Source: Cognatazoarcus halotolerans | Lineage (GTDB): Bacteria > Pseudomonadota > Gammaproteobacteria > Burkholderiales > Rhodocyclaceae | Direction: 5' to 3' | DNA: 64,000 nt | NCBI RefSeq assembly: GCF_009800965.1 | Contig: NZ_WUAF01000009.1 | Span: forward strand, 62,001 to 126,000 | Shown: positions 33,964 to 48,359 of the stretch, piece after piece | How the letters are laid out: each line of letters begins with the position of its first letter | Numbering within the stretch: the stretch's first letter is position 1 | Notes under the pieces: model-generated | The model's database searches: none | What the model was told of the DNA's origin: nothing | The model's input: only the letters and a program-made list of their open reading frames with translations | Translations under genes and position numbers: made by a program

Positions 33964-35430
33964 TCAGCGCGGCAGGACGGTGCTTCCCATCAGGAACTGA
34001 TCAACCTCACGGGCACACTGGCGACCTTCGCGAATGGCCCACACCACCAGCGACTGGCCCCGGCGAACGTCTCCGGCGGCAAAGACCTTGGGCTGGTTGG
34101 TCGAATAGCAGCCGTCACCATCGGTGGTCGCCTTGGCATTTCCGCGCGGGTCCTTCTCGACGCTGAATGCCTCGAGCAGCGAGGCCGCCGGGTTGGTGAA
34201 CCCCATGGCGAGGAAGACGCGATCGGCGGGGTAGGTTTCCTCGCTGCCCGGCACTTCGCCCATCTTGCCGTCCTTCCATTCGAGGCGAACCGTGGTGAGC
34301 GCCTTGAGCTTGCCGTTCTCGCCAACGAACTCCTTGGTACCAATCGCGAACTCGCGCCGTGTATCACCCTCGCGGTGCGAGGACGAGGTGCGCATCTTGA
34401 TCGGCCAGTACGGCCACACCAGCGGCTTGTCTTCCTGCTCGGGCGGCTGCGGCATGAGCTCGAACTGGGTCACCGACTTCGCACCGTGCCGGTAGCTGGT
34501 ACCGACACAGTCGGAACCAGTATCGCCACCGCCGATCACGATCACGTCGCAGTCCTTGGCCGAGATCTCGTTGCTGCCGTCGCCGGCCACCGACTTGTTC
34601 TGCGGGATCAGGAATTCCAGCGCGAAATGCACGCCGGCCAGATCGCGCCCCGGCACCGGCAGGTCGCGCGGCACTTCCGAACCCGCGGCGAGGATCACCG
34701 CATCGAAGTCCTTGATCAGCTGTTCGGGGCTGATCCGCTCTGCCGAGTAGTTCTTGACGCCGCGCGGCACGTCCGTGTTGCCGATGTAGACACCGGCACG
34801 GAACTCCACCCCTTCGGCCTCCATCTGCTCCATGCGCCGGTCGATCAGGGACTTCTCCATCTTGAAGTCGGGAATGCCGTAACGCAGCAGGCCCCCGATA
34901 CGGTCGTTCTTCTCGAAGACGACGACCCGGTGGCCCGCACGGGCGAGTTGCTGCGCCGCCGCCAGGCCCGCGGGCCCGGAACCGACGATGGCGACATCCT
35001 TGCCGGTCTTGACTGCAGGCACCTGCGGCTTGACCCAACCTTCGGACCAAGCCTTGTCGATGATCGCGCGCTCGATCGATTTGATGCCGACGGCGTCATC
35101 GTTGATGTTGAGCGTGCACGCGGCTTCGCACGGCGCCGGACAGATACGGCCGGTGAACTCCGGGAAGTTGTTGGTCGAATGCAGCACCTCGATGGCCTGC
35201 TGCCATTCGCCACGGTAAACCAGATCATTCCAGTCCGGGATGATGTTGTTTACCGGACAGCCGTTGTTGCAGAACGGAATGCCGCAGTCCATGCAGCGTG
35301 CGCCCTGCACCGAAGCATCGTCGTCCGACAGGGCGAGGACAAACTCCTTGTAGTGCTTGAGCCGCTCGTCGACCGGCGCATAGGGCTCGGGACGACGCTC
35401 AAATTCCTTGAATCCGGTGGGCTTCCCCAT
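33964..35430 (-). CDS. gltD: Glutamate synthase (NADPH) small subunit
   Basis: 488 residues. It supplies electrons from NADPH through FAD and iron-sulfur clusters to GltB. The N-terminal region has the cysteine-rich cluster ligands ([19 protein letters not shown], and [11 protein letters not shown]), followed by FAD-binding [21 protein letters not shown] near 150 and NADP-binding [15 protein letters not shown] near 290, and ending with the FAD motif [21 protein letters not shown] 35430 is one base from the end of the upstream gltB stop, and the family N-terminus [10 protein letters not shown] starts here. Confidence 0.97.
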   Translation of the reverse strand: MGKPTGFKEFERRPEPYAPVDERLKHYKEFVLALSDDDASVQGARCMDCGIPFCNNGCPVNNIIPDWNDLVYRGEWQQAIEVLHSTNNFPEFTGRICPAPCEAACTLNINDDAVGIKSIERAIIDKAWSEGWVKPQVPAVKTGKDVAIVGSGPAGLAAAQQLARAGHRVVVFEKNDRIGGLLRYGIPDFKMEKSLIDRRMEQMEAEGVEFRAGVYIGNTDVPRGVKNYSAERISPEQLIKDFDAVILAAGSEVPRDLPVPGRDLAGVHFALEFLIPQNKSVAGDGSNEISAKDCDVIVIGGGDTGSDCVGTSYRHGAKSVTQFELMPQPPEQEDKPLVWPYWPIKMRTSSSHREGDTRREFAIGTKEFVGENGKLKALTTVRLEWKDGKMGEVPGSEETYPADRVFLAMGFTNPAASLLEAFSVEKDPRGNAKATTDGDGCYSTNQPKVFAAGDVRRGQSLVVWAIREGRQCAREVDQFLMGSTVLPR

Positions 35431-35431
35431 G

Positions 35432-40105
<4,674 letters not shown>

Positions 40106-40193
40106 CCTGTCTTTCCTCGACAACACGTACATACCGGCGGCACAGGGCCGCGTCGCCGGCTTATGAGTCGCACAAACCGTGCGGGCGTCAAAA

Positions 40194-40223
40194 AAAGCCG
40201 GAGCGCACGAACTCACCGGCTTT
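40194..40223 (-). terminator. Hairpin terminator downstream of dgt
   Basis: AAAGCCGG and CCGGCTTT form the stem. On the minus strand the hairpin is followed by a run of T residues (complement of the A-run at 40190-40196), fitting termination of the aroKB-dgt transcript before gltB. Confidence 0.7.
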
Positions 40224-40329
40224 ACATGGCCTTTCCAAGGCTTCTGTCACTACTGGCGGACGCCTTGAATTTACCCCAGCGTGACGCTTCCTTTCAAGTT
40301 TTTTTGCGCTGCGGCAAGGATTTGAATCT

Positions 40330-41451
40330 TCAGTGAATTTCACCCACGGCAAAGAGACGGCGGTGCTCCTTCATCGCGTAGCGGTCGGTCATGCCCGCGA
40401 TGTAGTCCGCGATCGCCCGCGGCTTGTCCTCTCTGGCCCGCAGCTGGTCCTGTGGCGGCAGAAGGCGCGGATCGCTCATGAAGGCCTCGAACAGGTCCCG
40501 AATGATGCGCCGGGCCTTGTCGGTCATGCGCAGGACCTGATAGTGCCAATACAACTGCTCGCGCAGGAACACCCGCAACGACTGCAAGTCCTCCTGCAAT
40601 GCCTCACCGTACCCGACCAGACGTGGGGCAGCGTGTACATCCGCGAGCGTCCGGACGCCGTGCCGGCGGATGTTTTCGGATGTCTCGCGAATCAGGCTCA
40701 CCGCCATGAGGTTGATCATTCGACGGATCGTCTCGTGAATGAGCCGACGACCGGAGAGTCCCGGATATTCGGCTTCGACGGCGGCACGATTGCGCGCGAA
40801 AACGGGCACCTGGGCAAGCTGGTCGAGGCTGATGAGCCCTGAACGCAGACCGTCATCGATATCGTGGTTGTTATAGGCAATCTCGTCGCAGAGGTTGGCA
40901 AGCTGCCCTTCGATCGATGGCTGCCGCTTGTCGATGAAGCGCTGGCCGAGCTCGCCAAGTAGGCGGGCGTTCCGTGGCGAACAATGCTTGAGGATGCCCT
41001 CCCGCGTCTCGTACATGAGATTGAGGCCGTCGAACGCGGCGTAGCGCTCCTCGAGCGTATCGACGATGCGCAGGGACTGGAGATTGTGCTCGAAGCCTCC
41101 ATGGTCACTCATGCATTCGTTGAGCGCATCCTGACCGGCATGGCCGAAGGGGGTATGCCCCAGGTCGTGGGCCAGGGCGATCGCTTCGGCGAGGTCTTCG
41201 TTAAGTCGCAGCGCGCGCGCGATCGAGCGGGTGATCTGTGCGACCTCAAGGCTATGGGTCAGGCGGGTACGAAACAGGTCCCCTTCATGATTGACGAAGA
41301 CCTGGGTCTTGTATTCCAGTCTCCGAAACGCGGTCGAATGAACGATACGGTCGCGGTCGCGCTGGAACTCGCAGCGGGCAACCGGGGCGGCCTCGACCCT
41401 GGTACGACCTCGGGAGCAGGCCTCGCTTACCGCATAGCCCGCAAGGTCCAT
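40330..41451 (-). CDS. dgt: Deoxyguanosine triphosphate triphosphohydrolase-like protein
   Basis: 373 residues of the HD-domain dNTPase family, hydrolysing dNTPs to nucleosides and triphosphate. Metal ligands are seen in [11 protein letters not shown] (H...), and in [20 protein letters not shown]; the N-terminal region [27 protein letters not shown] is diagnostic. ATG 41451 lies one base after the aroB stop and starts the family sequence, although the frame is open 26 codons further upstream within aroB. The aroK-aroB-dgt order is common in betaproteobacteria. Confidence 0.93.
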   Translation of the reverse strand: MDLAGYAVSEACSRGRTRVEAAPVARCEFQRDRDRIVHSTAFRRLEYKTQVFVNHEGDLFRTRLTHSLEVAQITRSIARALRLNEDLAEAIALAHDLGHTPFGHAGQDALNECMSDHGGFEHNLQSLRIVDTLEERYAAFDGLNLMYETREGILKHCSPRNARLLGELGQRFIDKRQPSIEGQLANLCDEIAYNNHDIDDGLRSGLISLDQLAQVPVFARNRAAVEAEYPGLSGRRLIHETIRRMINLMAVSLIRETSENIRRHGVRTLADVHAAPRLVGYGEALQEDLQSLRVFLREQLYWHYQVLRMTDKARRIIRDLFEAFMSDPRLLPPQDQLRAREDKPRAIADYIAGMTDRYAMKEHRRLFAVGEIH

Positions 41452-41452
41452 G

Positions 41453-42538
41453 TCAGCCTCCCAACCTGGCAGCGATGGCAGCGAGGATGTCCTCTCGACC
41501 GGCGCCGCCATGAATGACTGCCTCGCCAATGTCTTTCAGCAGCACAAGACGAAGCTTGCCATCCTCGACCTTCTTGTCATGCGCCATGAGCTCGAGATAG
41601 CGCTCAGCACCCAGATCCGGGCCGTGCACCGGCAGGCCCGCCCGCTGGTGAATCCGCTCGATCCGCGCCACCTGGTCCGCATCAAGCCAGCCCAGACGCT
41701 CGGACAGCTCGGCGGCCATCATCGCCCCAGCAGCCACCGCCTCGCCATGCAACCACACGCCATAGCCCATGCCCGCCTCGATTGCATGACCGAAGGTGTG
41801 TCCGAGGTTGAGTGTCGCGCGAACACCCTGCTCGGTCTCGTCGGCCGCGACCACTTCGGCCTTGTTGGCACACGAACGCGCCACCGCTTCGGCCAACGCA
41901 TCCGGATCCCGCTCGACGAGCGCCGGCAGCTTGGCCTCCAGCCACTCGAAAAAGGATCGATCGCGGATAAGGCCGTACTTAATGATCTCGGCCAGCCCCG
42001 CCGACAGTTCGCGCGCGGGCAAGGTATCCAGCGTGGCGATGTCTGCCAATACCAGCCGGGGCTGATAGAAAGCACCGATCATGTTCTTGCCGAGCGGATG
42101 ATTGATCGCGGTCTTGCCGCCGACCGACGAGTCGACTTGTGACAGCAAGGTTGTCGGAATCTGAATGAAAGGGACACCACGCTGGTAGGTCGCAGCCGCA
42201 AAGCCGACCATGTCACCGATGACGCCGCCACCAAGCGCAATGAGCGTGGTCGAGCGCTCGCACCGAGCGCCAAGCAGTGCGTCGAAAATCGAGTTGAGGG
42301 TCGCCCAGGTCTTGTACTGCTCTCCATCGGGCAACACCACCCGCGTGACGTTCACGCCGGCAGCTTCGAGCGGTCCAGCCAGCCGCGCCATGTACAGCGG
42401 CGCGACGGTCTCGTTGCTGATGATGGCCACGCGCGGGGCCTTGAGTGCATCAAGAACAAGATCGGGTTGGTCGATCAGACCACGCCCGATGTGGATCGGA
42501 TAACTGCGCTCACCGAGCGCGACGTTCAACGTTCGCAT
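41453..42538 (-). CDS. aroB: 3-dehydroquinate synthase
   Basis: 361 residues. It cyclises DAHP to 3-dehydroquinate in the shikimate pathway, using NAD and a divalent metal. The NAD-binding [50 protein letters not shown] region is near 100-150; metal ligands include Glu in AEIIKYG and His in [11 protein letters not shown]. Its start overlaps the end of aroK by 13 bases, indicating coupled translation. Confidence 0.97.
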   Translation of the reverse strand: MRTLNVALGERSYPIHIGRGLIDQPDLVLDALKAPRVAIISNETVAPLYMARLAGPLEAAGVNVTRVVLPDGEQYKTWATLNSIFDALLGARCERSTTLIALGGGVIGDMVGFAAATYQRGVPFIQIPTTLLSQVDSSVGGKTAINHPLGKNMIGAFYQPRLVLADIATLDTLPARELSAGLAEIIKYGLIRDRSFFEWLEAKLPALVERDPDALAEAVARSCANKAEVVAADETEQGVRATLNLGHTFGHAIEAGMGYGVWLHGEAVAAGAMMAAELSERLGWLDADQVARIERIHQRAGLPVHGPDLGAERYLELMAHDKKVEDGKLRLVLLKDIGEAVIHGGAGREDILAAIAARLGG

Positions 42539-43053
42539 GACTGCCTGAGTTCCCGTTCAATGTTTCGCGCCATCGCATGTGCTGAACCACGACCGCCGCT
42601 CATCACCAGATGGGCTACCTCACGGTATAACGGTGCCCGCTGCGCATGAAGTTCGCGAATTCGCTGGCGCGGGTTTTCGACCTGCAGAAGAGGCCGGTTG
42701 CGGTCATGACGGGTCCGCTCCCACAGGATTTCGGGCGAAACCTCGATCAGCACGACGAAGGCATGCTCGCGCAGCAGTTTCCTGTTTTCTTCTGCAAGCA
42801 CGATGCCGCCTCCCGTGGCGATCACGAGACCCGACGTAGCGACGAGTTCGGATAGAACCTGGGACTCGCGCCGGCGAAACCCTTCTTCCCCCTCGATCTC
42901 GAAGATCACCGGAATCTGTACGCCGGTACGCGCAACGATTTCGTGGTCCACATCCACAAAGCGACGACCGAGCCGCTTCGCAAGATCCTTGCCGACAGTG
43001 GTCTTGCCGGCACCCATCATGCCGACCAGACAGATTGGGGTTTCTGGCTCCAT
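42526..43053 (-). CDS. aroK: Shikimate kinase
   Basis: 175 residues. It phosphorylates shikimate with ATP. The Walker A loop [15 protein letters not shown] is at 11-25, the shikimate-binding DVD and FRRRE lie near 38 and 62, GGGIVL near 83, and the adenine loop R...NRPLL near 120. ATG 43053 ([11 protein letters not shown]) begins the P-loop strand; the longer open frame has no similarity. Leads the aroKB-dgt group. Confidence 0.96.
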   Translation of the reverse strand: MEPETPICLVGMMGAGKTTVGKDLAKRLGRRFVDVDHEIVARTGVQIPVIFEIEGEEGFRRRESQVLSELVATSGLVIATGGGIVLAEENRKLLREHAFVVLIEVSPEILWERTRHDRNRPLLQVENPRQRIRELHAQRAPLYREVAHLVMSGGRGSAHAMARNIERELRQSCER

Positions 43054-43087
43054 AGCCGCAGGATTGTAACCGCAATGAACGTAAAAA

Positions 43088-43106
43088 CGGGCCGCAGAGC
43101 GGCCCG
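43088..43106. terminator. Short GC-rich hairpin between lipoprotein gene and aroK
   Basis: CGGGCCGC and GCGGCCCG form an 8-bp stem with a three-base loop, with TTTTTAC on the far side in the minus-strand sense. It probably ends the pil-lipoprotein transcript and separates it from aroKB. Confidence 0.65.
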
Positions 43107-43130
43107 CAGAATGGCTTTTACGGTGAGGAG

Positions 43131-44375
43131 TCAGTAAATGATGTTTGCGCGTATATAGTCCGCAGCAGATGGCAGAGGAAGAATCGTCTGCGTCCCCGTC
43201 AGCGAGAAGGCAACCGGCGCAGCAGGCGCTCCGACCCCACGGGTATAGGCCACGAGTTCGTTGACCCCACGAATATCGCCACGGAACTCCACTTGGCATA
43301 CACCGCTGACGGTTGCACACGCGGCGGTAGGCTGCCCTGCGACGTCACCGACGACAAGACCATTGTTTGCAACCACGAGCACCTGGGTACCGTCAGGCAC
43401 CGGTTGGGCAAGTGAGTCCGCGACGGTAAGGATGAAGAGGCACGGATAGGTCAATGGCTCGGCAGGTTTCCCGCAGCTCGAGTTTGCCTCGTGCGATATC
43501 GCGAAATGACTCTCGTCCGGGAAGCCGGTCGATACGACGAGCTGTACACCGGAACGATAAATCCGCGTCGGCTCGGCACTCGTCGGCAGAGTGGCCTCGA
43601 CCCACAGCGAGATCGGCGTGCTTCCCGCAGTCACGGTTGCGGTGACCTCGCCGTTCGTATCCGAGAAAAGGGAGGCTGTCGTCCCGCCGTTGATCTTCAG
43701 TCCGCCCAGATAGGTGGACAATTGGAGATCGACGCGCGCGGACGATACGGGATTGTCGTCTATGTCGAATACCTTGAACTTCACCTGCGAAGTCTGGGAG
43801 AGGTTGGGCCACCCCGTGCCGTTGGTCGTCGAAAGGACCAGCGTTGCGGGTGAGGCCGAGACAAACTGCAGATATGCCGGATTGCCGACGGTGCCGGTCA
43901 CATTCGATGCGTTGGCCTGTACGGCTGCACGATCGGTCGCCGTTTCACCGCCCACCGTATCGAAGGTGCCCGCGACGAAGAAGGCTCCGGCGGCCGACGG
44001 CGTCAAGGCACTCAGCGTGGTGACCGCCACACCCTGGTCATTCGTGAGTGCCGTCGTCGGTGCAACCTCGGCAATCGATGAAGCACTCTGGGCCTCAAAG
44101 GTCACTACCGCGCCCTTGATCGGGTTTCCGCTGCCGTCCCTGGCGACAAGCTTCACGCTCAGCGGTTTGCCGAAGATGAGGCGATCCGATGCGCTGCCCG
44201 AATCGTCGGCAAGCGAAATCGTGGCAGTCGGAACGAGCGTTGTTCCTCCACCGCCCGAGCCAGTACACGAACTGAGCAGCGGATTGCACGAATCACCCCC
44301 TCCCCCACCACCGCACGCGGCGACCAATCCAACAACAACCACAACGCCGAGGCGCTGAATCAATGACTTAAACAT
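43131..44375 (-). CDS. Outer-envelope lipoprotein with Ig-like (Big_1-type) domains
   Basis: 414 residues. The N-terminus MFKSLIQRLGVVVVVGLVAAC carries a lipobox (LVAAC) with Cys21 as the lipidated residue, followed by a Gly/Ser/Cys linker (GGGGGGDSCNPLLSSCTGSGGGG). The rest is beta-rich with Ig-like units resembling bacterial Ig-like group 1 (for example GNPIKGAVVTFEAQS...TNDQGVAVTTLSAL and DNPVSSARVDLQLS...SDTNGEVTATVTA), and a third unit QPVPDGTQVLVVANNG. It starts 28 bases after pilQ and appears to be the last gene of the pilus operon. A surface or pilus-accessory role is inferred only from position. Confidence 0.85.
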   Translation of the reverse strand: MFKSLIQRLGVVVVVGLVAACGGGGGGDSCNPLLSSCTGSGGGGTTLVPTATISLADDSGSASDRLIFGKPLSVKLVARDGSGNPIKGAVVTFEAQSASSIAEVAPTTALTNDQGVAVTTLSALTPSAAGAFFVAGTFDTVGGETATDRAAVQANASNVTGTVGNPAYLQFVSASPATLVLSTTNGTGWPNLSQTSQVKFKVFDIDDNPVSSARVDLQLSTYLGGLKINGGTTASLFSDTNGEVTATVTAGSTPISLWVEATLPTSAEPTRIYRSGVQLVVSTGFPDESHFAISHEANSSCGKPAEPLTYPCLFILTVADSLAQPVPDGTQVLVVANNGLVVGDVAGQPTAACATVSGVCQVEFRGDIRGVNELVAYTRGVGAPAAPVAFSLTGTQTILPLPSAADYIRANIIY

Positions 44376-44403
44376 TCATGCTCCTTGATACTTGTCACCG
44401 CTC

Positions 44404-46563
44404 TCAGCGGTTGACCAACTGGTCTTCGACCACACGGGGGGTAATGAAAATGAGCAGCTCGGACTTCTGGTCGTTCTTGTAATCATTGCGGAACAGGCGC
44501 CCCAGAACCGGAACGTCACCGAGGAACGGCACCTTGGTCGTCGAGTTGCCTATGGTCTGTTGGTAGATCCCGCCAATCACCACCGTTCCGCCGTTATCGA
44601 CCAGCACTTCGGTCTTGACGTGCTTGGTGTTGATCGGGACACCGCCAGCCAGTTGCCGCGTGTAGTCCGGGGTATCCTTGTTCACATCCAGGCTCAGCAT
44701 GACCCGACCATCCGGCGTAATCTGTGGCTTGACCTTGAGCGACAGGTTGGCCTTCTTGAATGACACGCTCGTTGCACCGGAGCTGGACGCTTCCTGGTAA
44801 GGAATCTCGACCCCCTGCTCGATCACCGCGTCGATCTGATCCGCCGTCATGACTTTCGGTCGTGAAACCACCTTGCCTCGCCCATCTGCTTCGAGGGCGG
44901 ATATTTCAAGGTCGAGGAAACGGGTTGCGGCACTGTTCCACAGCACCAGCGAAATCGCGCCGGCCTGCTGCCCGGGGAAATTGGTCGTCGTGTTGACCGG
45001 GAGATTGACTGCCTGACCATCGGCAAACAGATCGGGTTTGTCTTCAACCAGACCGGCCTGATAAGCACTCGAATTCAGACCGCCGCCGATCGACGTGCGC
45101 GGAATGCCGGACACGTTGGTGCTGCCGAACACGCCGCCGAAGCCCAGGCGCGCACCGATCTCCCGGGAGAAGGTGTCAGTCGCCTCGACGATCCGCGCTT
45201 CGATCAGGACTTGCCGGGCGGGAAGATCGATCTCCGATATCAGCCGACGCACATCCTCGAGCCGCGTCGCCACATCCTGCACGAAGAGCTTGTTGCTTCG
45301 CTCATCGACCACCACGTTCCCGCGCTTGGAAAGCACCGTCTGATCCTTTGCACGGAGGAATTCCGCAACGTTCTTGGCCTTGTGATAGTTGATGCGGAAG
45401 GTTTCGGTAACAAGCGGCTCCAGATCCCCGATCTGGGCCTTGGCTTCGAGTTCGAGCTTTTCCCGGGCGGCAAGCTCGTCGCGCGGGGCAATCCAGATCA
45501 CGTTACCGTTCTTGCGTTTGTCGAGCCCCTTTGCCTGCAGGATGATGTCGAGAGCCTGATCCCACGGCACATCCTTGAGGCGCAGGGTCAGGCTTCCCTG
45601 GACGGTTTCGCTCGTGATGATGTTGAAGTTGGTGAAGTCTGCAATCACCTGCAACACCGAACGGACATCAATGTTCTGGAAGTTAAGCGACAGCTTCTCG
45701 CCCTGATAGCCCTTCTCGTTACCCTGCACCAGCTTGCTCGGATCCTCGACCACGCGCTTGACCTCGATCACGAACTGGTTGTCGCTCTGGTAGGCGTTGT
45801 GCTCCCACAGGCCATGCGGCGAAATGGTCATCTGCACGTTACCACCCTGCTCTTGAGAAACCACGCTGGTGACCGGTGTCCCGAAATCCGTGACATCGAG
45901 ACGGCGGCGCAGCGGCTCCGGCAGGCTGGTCTTCATGAGATCAACGACGAGGTTCGCCCCCTTGCGCCGAATGTCGATGGCGGTATCCGGCGAACCGAGG
46001 TCAACGATGATCCGTCCTTCGCCGTTGGCACCGCGACGGAAATTGATGTCGCGGATGGTGCGATCCACTGCGGCGGCGGCCGATTCTTCGGTGGCATTGG
46101 AGAAAGCTGCGGCCGAAGCAGGACGTGCCGCGGTCTCGGACGGCGAAACCGTGATGAACACGTATTTGCCGTCGAGACGCGTCTCGTAAGGCACCGAGCG
46201 GTTCAGGTTGAGGACAAGTCTCGTACGGTCGCCCACCTGGACGATATTCGCACTCCGGAGATCCCCGGCGTCGAGCACCTGGACATTCCGGCCCAGACCG
46301 TTACCCGTATCGGTGAAATCGAACGCAATCCGCGCCGGGGTCATGACGCTGAAGCTGGGCGGCGGTGTCGTCATGGGCTTCTGCATGGTCAACCGAACGA
46401 CCACTTCGTTTCCGTTCTGGTTGACTTGCAAGGCTTCGATACTGTTGCCGACAACGACCTCTTCAGCCGTGGCAGCGGTGGCGGCACCATGACTTGCAAC
46501 AGGAAACAGGGTCGATGCGGCACAGATCGCGCCACAGACCAGCTTTACGATTCCCCTTCTCAT
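44404..46563 (-). CDS. pilQ: Type IV pilus secretin PilQ
   Basis: 719 residues with a signal peptide (MRRGIVKLVCGAICAASTLFPVASHGAATA). Two AMIN domains that bind peptidoglycan lie within about 40-270, followed by a secretin/TonB short domain (KLSLNFQNIDVRSVLQVIADFTNFNI, near 295), an N1-type domain (FRINYHKAKNVAEFLRA) and the secretin core (VLIEARIVEATDTFSREIGARLGFGG; ending NGGTVVIGGIYQQTIGNSTTKVPFLGDVPVLGRLFRND). It forms the outer membrane pore for the pilus. Its ATG overlaps the pilP stop by four bases. Confidence 0.97.
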   Translation of the reverse strand: MRRGIVKLVCGAICAASTLFPVASHGAATAATAEEVVVGNSIEALQVNQNGNEVVVRLTMQKPMTTPPPSFSVMTPARIAFDFTDTGNGLGRNVQVLDAGDLRSANIVQVGDRTRLVLNLNRSVPYETRLDGKYVFITVSPSETAARPASAAAFSNATEESAAAAVDRTIRDINFRRGANGEGRIIVDLGSPDTAIDIRRKGANLVVDLMKTSLPEPLRRRLDVTDFGTPVTSVVSQEQGGNVQMTISPHGLWEHNAYQSDNQFVIEVKRVVEDPSKLVQGNEKGYQGEKLSLNFQNIDVRSVLQVIADFTNFNIITSETVQGSLTLRLKDVPWDQALDIILQAKGLDKRKNGNVIWIAPRDELAAREKLELEAKAQIGDLEPLVTETFRINYHKAKNVAEFLRAKDQTVLSKRGNVVVDERSNKLFVQDVATRLEDVRRLISEIDLPARQVLIEARIVEATDTFSREIGARLGFGGVFGSTNVSGIPRTSIGGGLNSSAYQAGLVEDKPDLFADGQAVNLPVNTTTNFPGQQAGAISLVLWNSAATRFLDLEISALEADGRGKVVSRPKVMTADQIDAVIEQGVEIPYQEASSSGATSVSFKKANLSLKVKPQITPDGRVMLSLDVNKDTPDYTRQLAGGVPINTKHVKTEVLVDNGGTVVIGGIYQQTIGNSTTKVPFLGDVPVLGRLFRNDYKNDQKSELLIFITPRVVEDQLVNR

Positions 46564-47078
46564 TTCTTAGTCTCCTGCTCCTGCAGATGCAGAGTGCTCA
46601 CACGTTCGCCCCATTCGCCGTTCATGTCTTCGACCAATTCCTTGATCGACACTTCCGCGCCTGAAATGCCGGTCACCACGCCGAAATCCTGGCCCAGATA
46701 ATTTCCTTTGCGCACCTGATAAAGCGCTTCACCGGCTTTCACCAGCGCGAGGTTTTCCTTGCCACGCTGGATCACACCGACGAAAGACAGGCTCTCGAGC
46801 GGGAACGCCTCGAGCGGCTCACGTCGCCGGTTGACATCGGGCCTGAGGCCGCCGACCGCCCGTTTGTCCGGCTCCATCTTGCTCGGGCGGAACGGGTCGG
46901 TCACCAGCGTTTCGTCGAACTCGACCACGGGCGCCGGTTCTATTTCAGGCAGGGGCTTGACGCCTCCCTTCATGTGGGATGCTTCTTCGGTCATCCACTC
47001 CTGGATGTCCTGCTCCGGGCTGGAACAAGACACCAGCAGCGGAGCCAGCAGAATTACGGTGAGTATCCGGAACGTCAT
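46560..47078 (-). CDS. pilP: Type IV pilus assembly lipoprotein PilP
   Basis: 172 residues. The N-terminus MTFRILTVILLAPLLVSCS carries a lipobox with Cys18, followed by a disordered linker and the C-terminal beta-sandwich (LESLSFVGVIQRGKENLALVKAGEALYQVRKGNYLGQDFGVVTGI), which contacts PilQ. ATG 47078 starts the signal peptide; the upstream extension of the frame is not homologous. It is 25 bases after pilO. Confidence 0.95.
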   Translation of the reverse strand: MTFRILTVILLAPLLVSCSSPEQDIQEWMTEEASHMKGGVKPLPEIEPAPVVEFDETLVTDPFRPSKMEPDKRAVGGLRPDVNRRREPLEAFPLESLSFVGVIQRGKENLALVKAGEALYQVRKGNYLGQDFGVVTGISGAEVSIKELVEDMNGEWGERVSTLHLQEQETKK

Positions 47079-47103
47079 GATGATATTGGCCCCGTCTGCG
47101 GAT

Positions 47104-47784
47104 TCATTTCGTCTTGGCTTCCCTGGCTTCCTTGGCTTTCTTGCGCTGGGCAGCCAATTCATCCTCGTCGAGGTAGCGATAGGTCACCGCCTTGCCATCG
47201 AGCATCAGGCGTCCGTCCTTGTCGGAAGCGATCGCGATGTCCTGCATCGTGACGATGCGCGGCATCTTGGCCACATCGCTGATGAAAGCCCCGAGGTCCC
47301 GATATGCACCGACCACTTTCACGGTTATCGGCATCTCGGCGTAGAAATCACGAACCACGTCTGAGCCCGGCTTGAAGAGATCGAACTGCAACCCGCGCCC
47401 CAGGCCGGCCTGGTTGATATCGGCAAGCAGGGAATCCATTTCCGCCTTGTTCGGAAGCTGCCTCAGCAGTGCACCGAACTGCCGGTCGATCTCGGCGAGC
47501 TGTTGTCGATGCGCGTCAAGATTGACCGCCATACGCTTCTTGCCCATCCACTCTTCGCGCAGATTCTGTTCGGCCGCTTCGCTGGATTTCAACTGGTCGA
47601 GCTGGTCGCTCCAGTCGAACCACCACGCGCCGACTACCGTGAGTACCAGCACCACCGCGAGCACCGCGATGCGCGGCGCCAGCGGCCACATTCCCGGATC
47701 ATTGGGGTCTAGCCCCTTGAAATCACGACCAAGCCGCTCGAAGTCGATCGACCGCAGGCTTTCAACCGCCGACTTCGCACTCAC
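47104..47784 (-). CDS. pilO: Type IV pilus inner-membrane protein PilO
   Basis: 226 residues with one transmembrane helix (IAVLAVVLVLTVVGAWWF, about 39-56), a coiled-coil stretch (about 60-105) and a ferredoxin-like periplasmic domain. It pairs with PilN to form the alignment complex joining PilM to PilP/PilQ. A charged Lys-rich C-terminal tail (AAQRKKAKEAREAKTK) is a little unusual. Overlaps pilN by four bases (ATGA). Confidence 0.95.
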   Translation of the reverse strand: MSAKSAVESLRSIDFERLGRDFKGLDPNDPGMWPLAPRIAVLAVVLVLTVVGAWWFDWSDQLDQLKSSEAAEQNLREEWMGKKRMAVNLDAHRQQLAEIDRQFGALLRQLPNKAEMDSLLADINQAGLGRGLQFDLFKPGSDVVRDFYAEMPITVKVVGAYRDLGAFISDVAKMPRIVTMQDIAIASDKDGRLMLDGKAVTYRYLDEDELAAQRKKAKEAREAKTK

Positions 47785-48359
47785 TTGGCTTTCTCCTTGG
47801 GCTCACCATCTGCGTCCACCTTGCGATCGATGCTGACGACGAGGTTGAATTCGCTGACCCGCCGCCCATCGACTACCGCTGCCTTGGTCTCGATGAGTTG
47901 CGGTTCCTTCAGCGTGGGCGAGCCCTCGAGGTTGCGCATCAGTATCGAAACCCGCGCATTCGATTGTGCGTAGCCGATGAACTGGATCTTGTCGCCGGTT
48001 TCCTTGATGGACTTGAGGTAGACGCCCTCCGGCATCTGCCTGGCCATCTCGTTCATCAAATGGACCGCCTCGGTACGGTAGGTCTGCAGGGACTCGATGA
48101 CCTGTTTACGCGACAGCAGTGCCTCAATCTGTTCCTTGAGCCGCTTGATCTCCGCGATTTCCCCGTCCAGCACGGCAATCTCGCGCTTCAGATAATTGTT
48201 TCGCGACTCCTGCCGCTCGATGGAACCGGCGATCACCGAGTGCACGAGGAACGCGATCACGAGACCGATCAGAAGCATGATTCCGACCAGTCCGTAGAAC
48301 TGCTGGCGCCGCTCCTTGCGCTTCTGCTCTCGGTGCGGCAGCAGGTTGATGCGAATCAT
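47781..48359 (-). CDS. pilN: Type IV pilus inner-membrane protein PilN
   Basis: 192 residues. The N-terminal cytoplasmic MIRINLLPHREQKRKERR is the conserved segment that binds PilM; a transmembrane helix follows (GIMLLIGLVIAFLVHSVI, about 26-43), then a coiled coil and a periplasmic domain (IQFIGYAQSNARVSILMRNLE). Its ATG overlaps the pilM stop by one base (TAATG). Confidence 0.96.
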   Translation of the reverse strand: MIRINLLPHREQKRKERRQQFYGLVGIMLLIGLVIAFLVHSVIAGSIERQESRNNYLKREIAVLDGEIAEIKRLKEQIEALLSRKQVIESLQTYRTEAVHLMNEMARQMPEGVYLKSIKETGDKIQFIGYAQSNARVSILMRNLEGSPTLKEPQLIETKAAVVDGRRVSEFNLVVSIDRKVDADGEPKEKAK

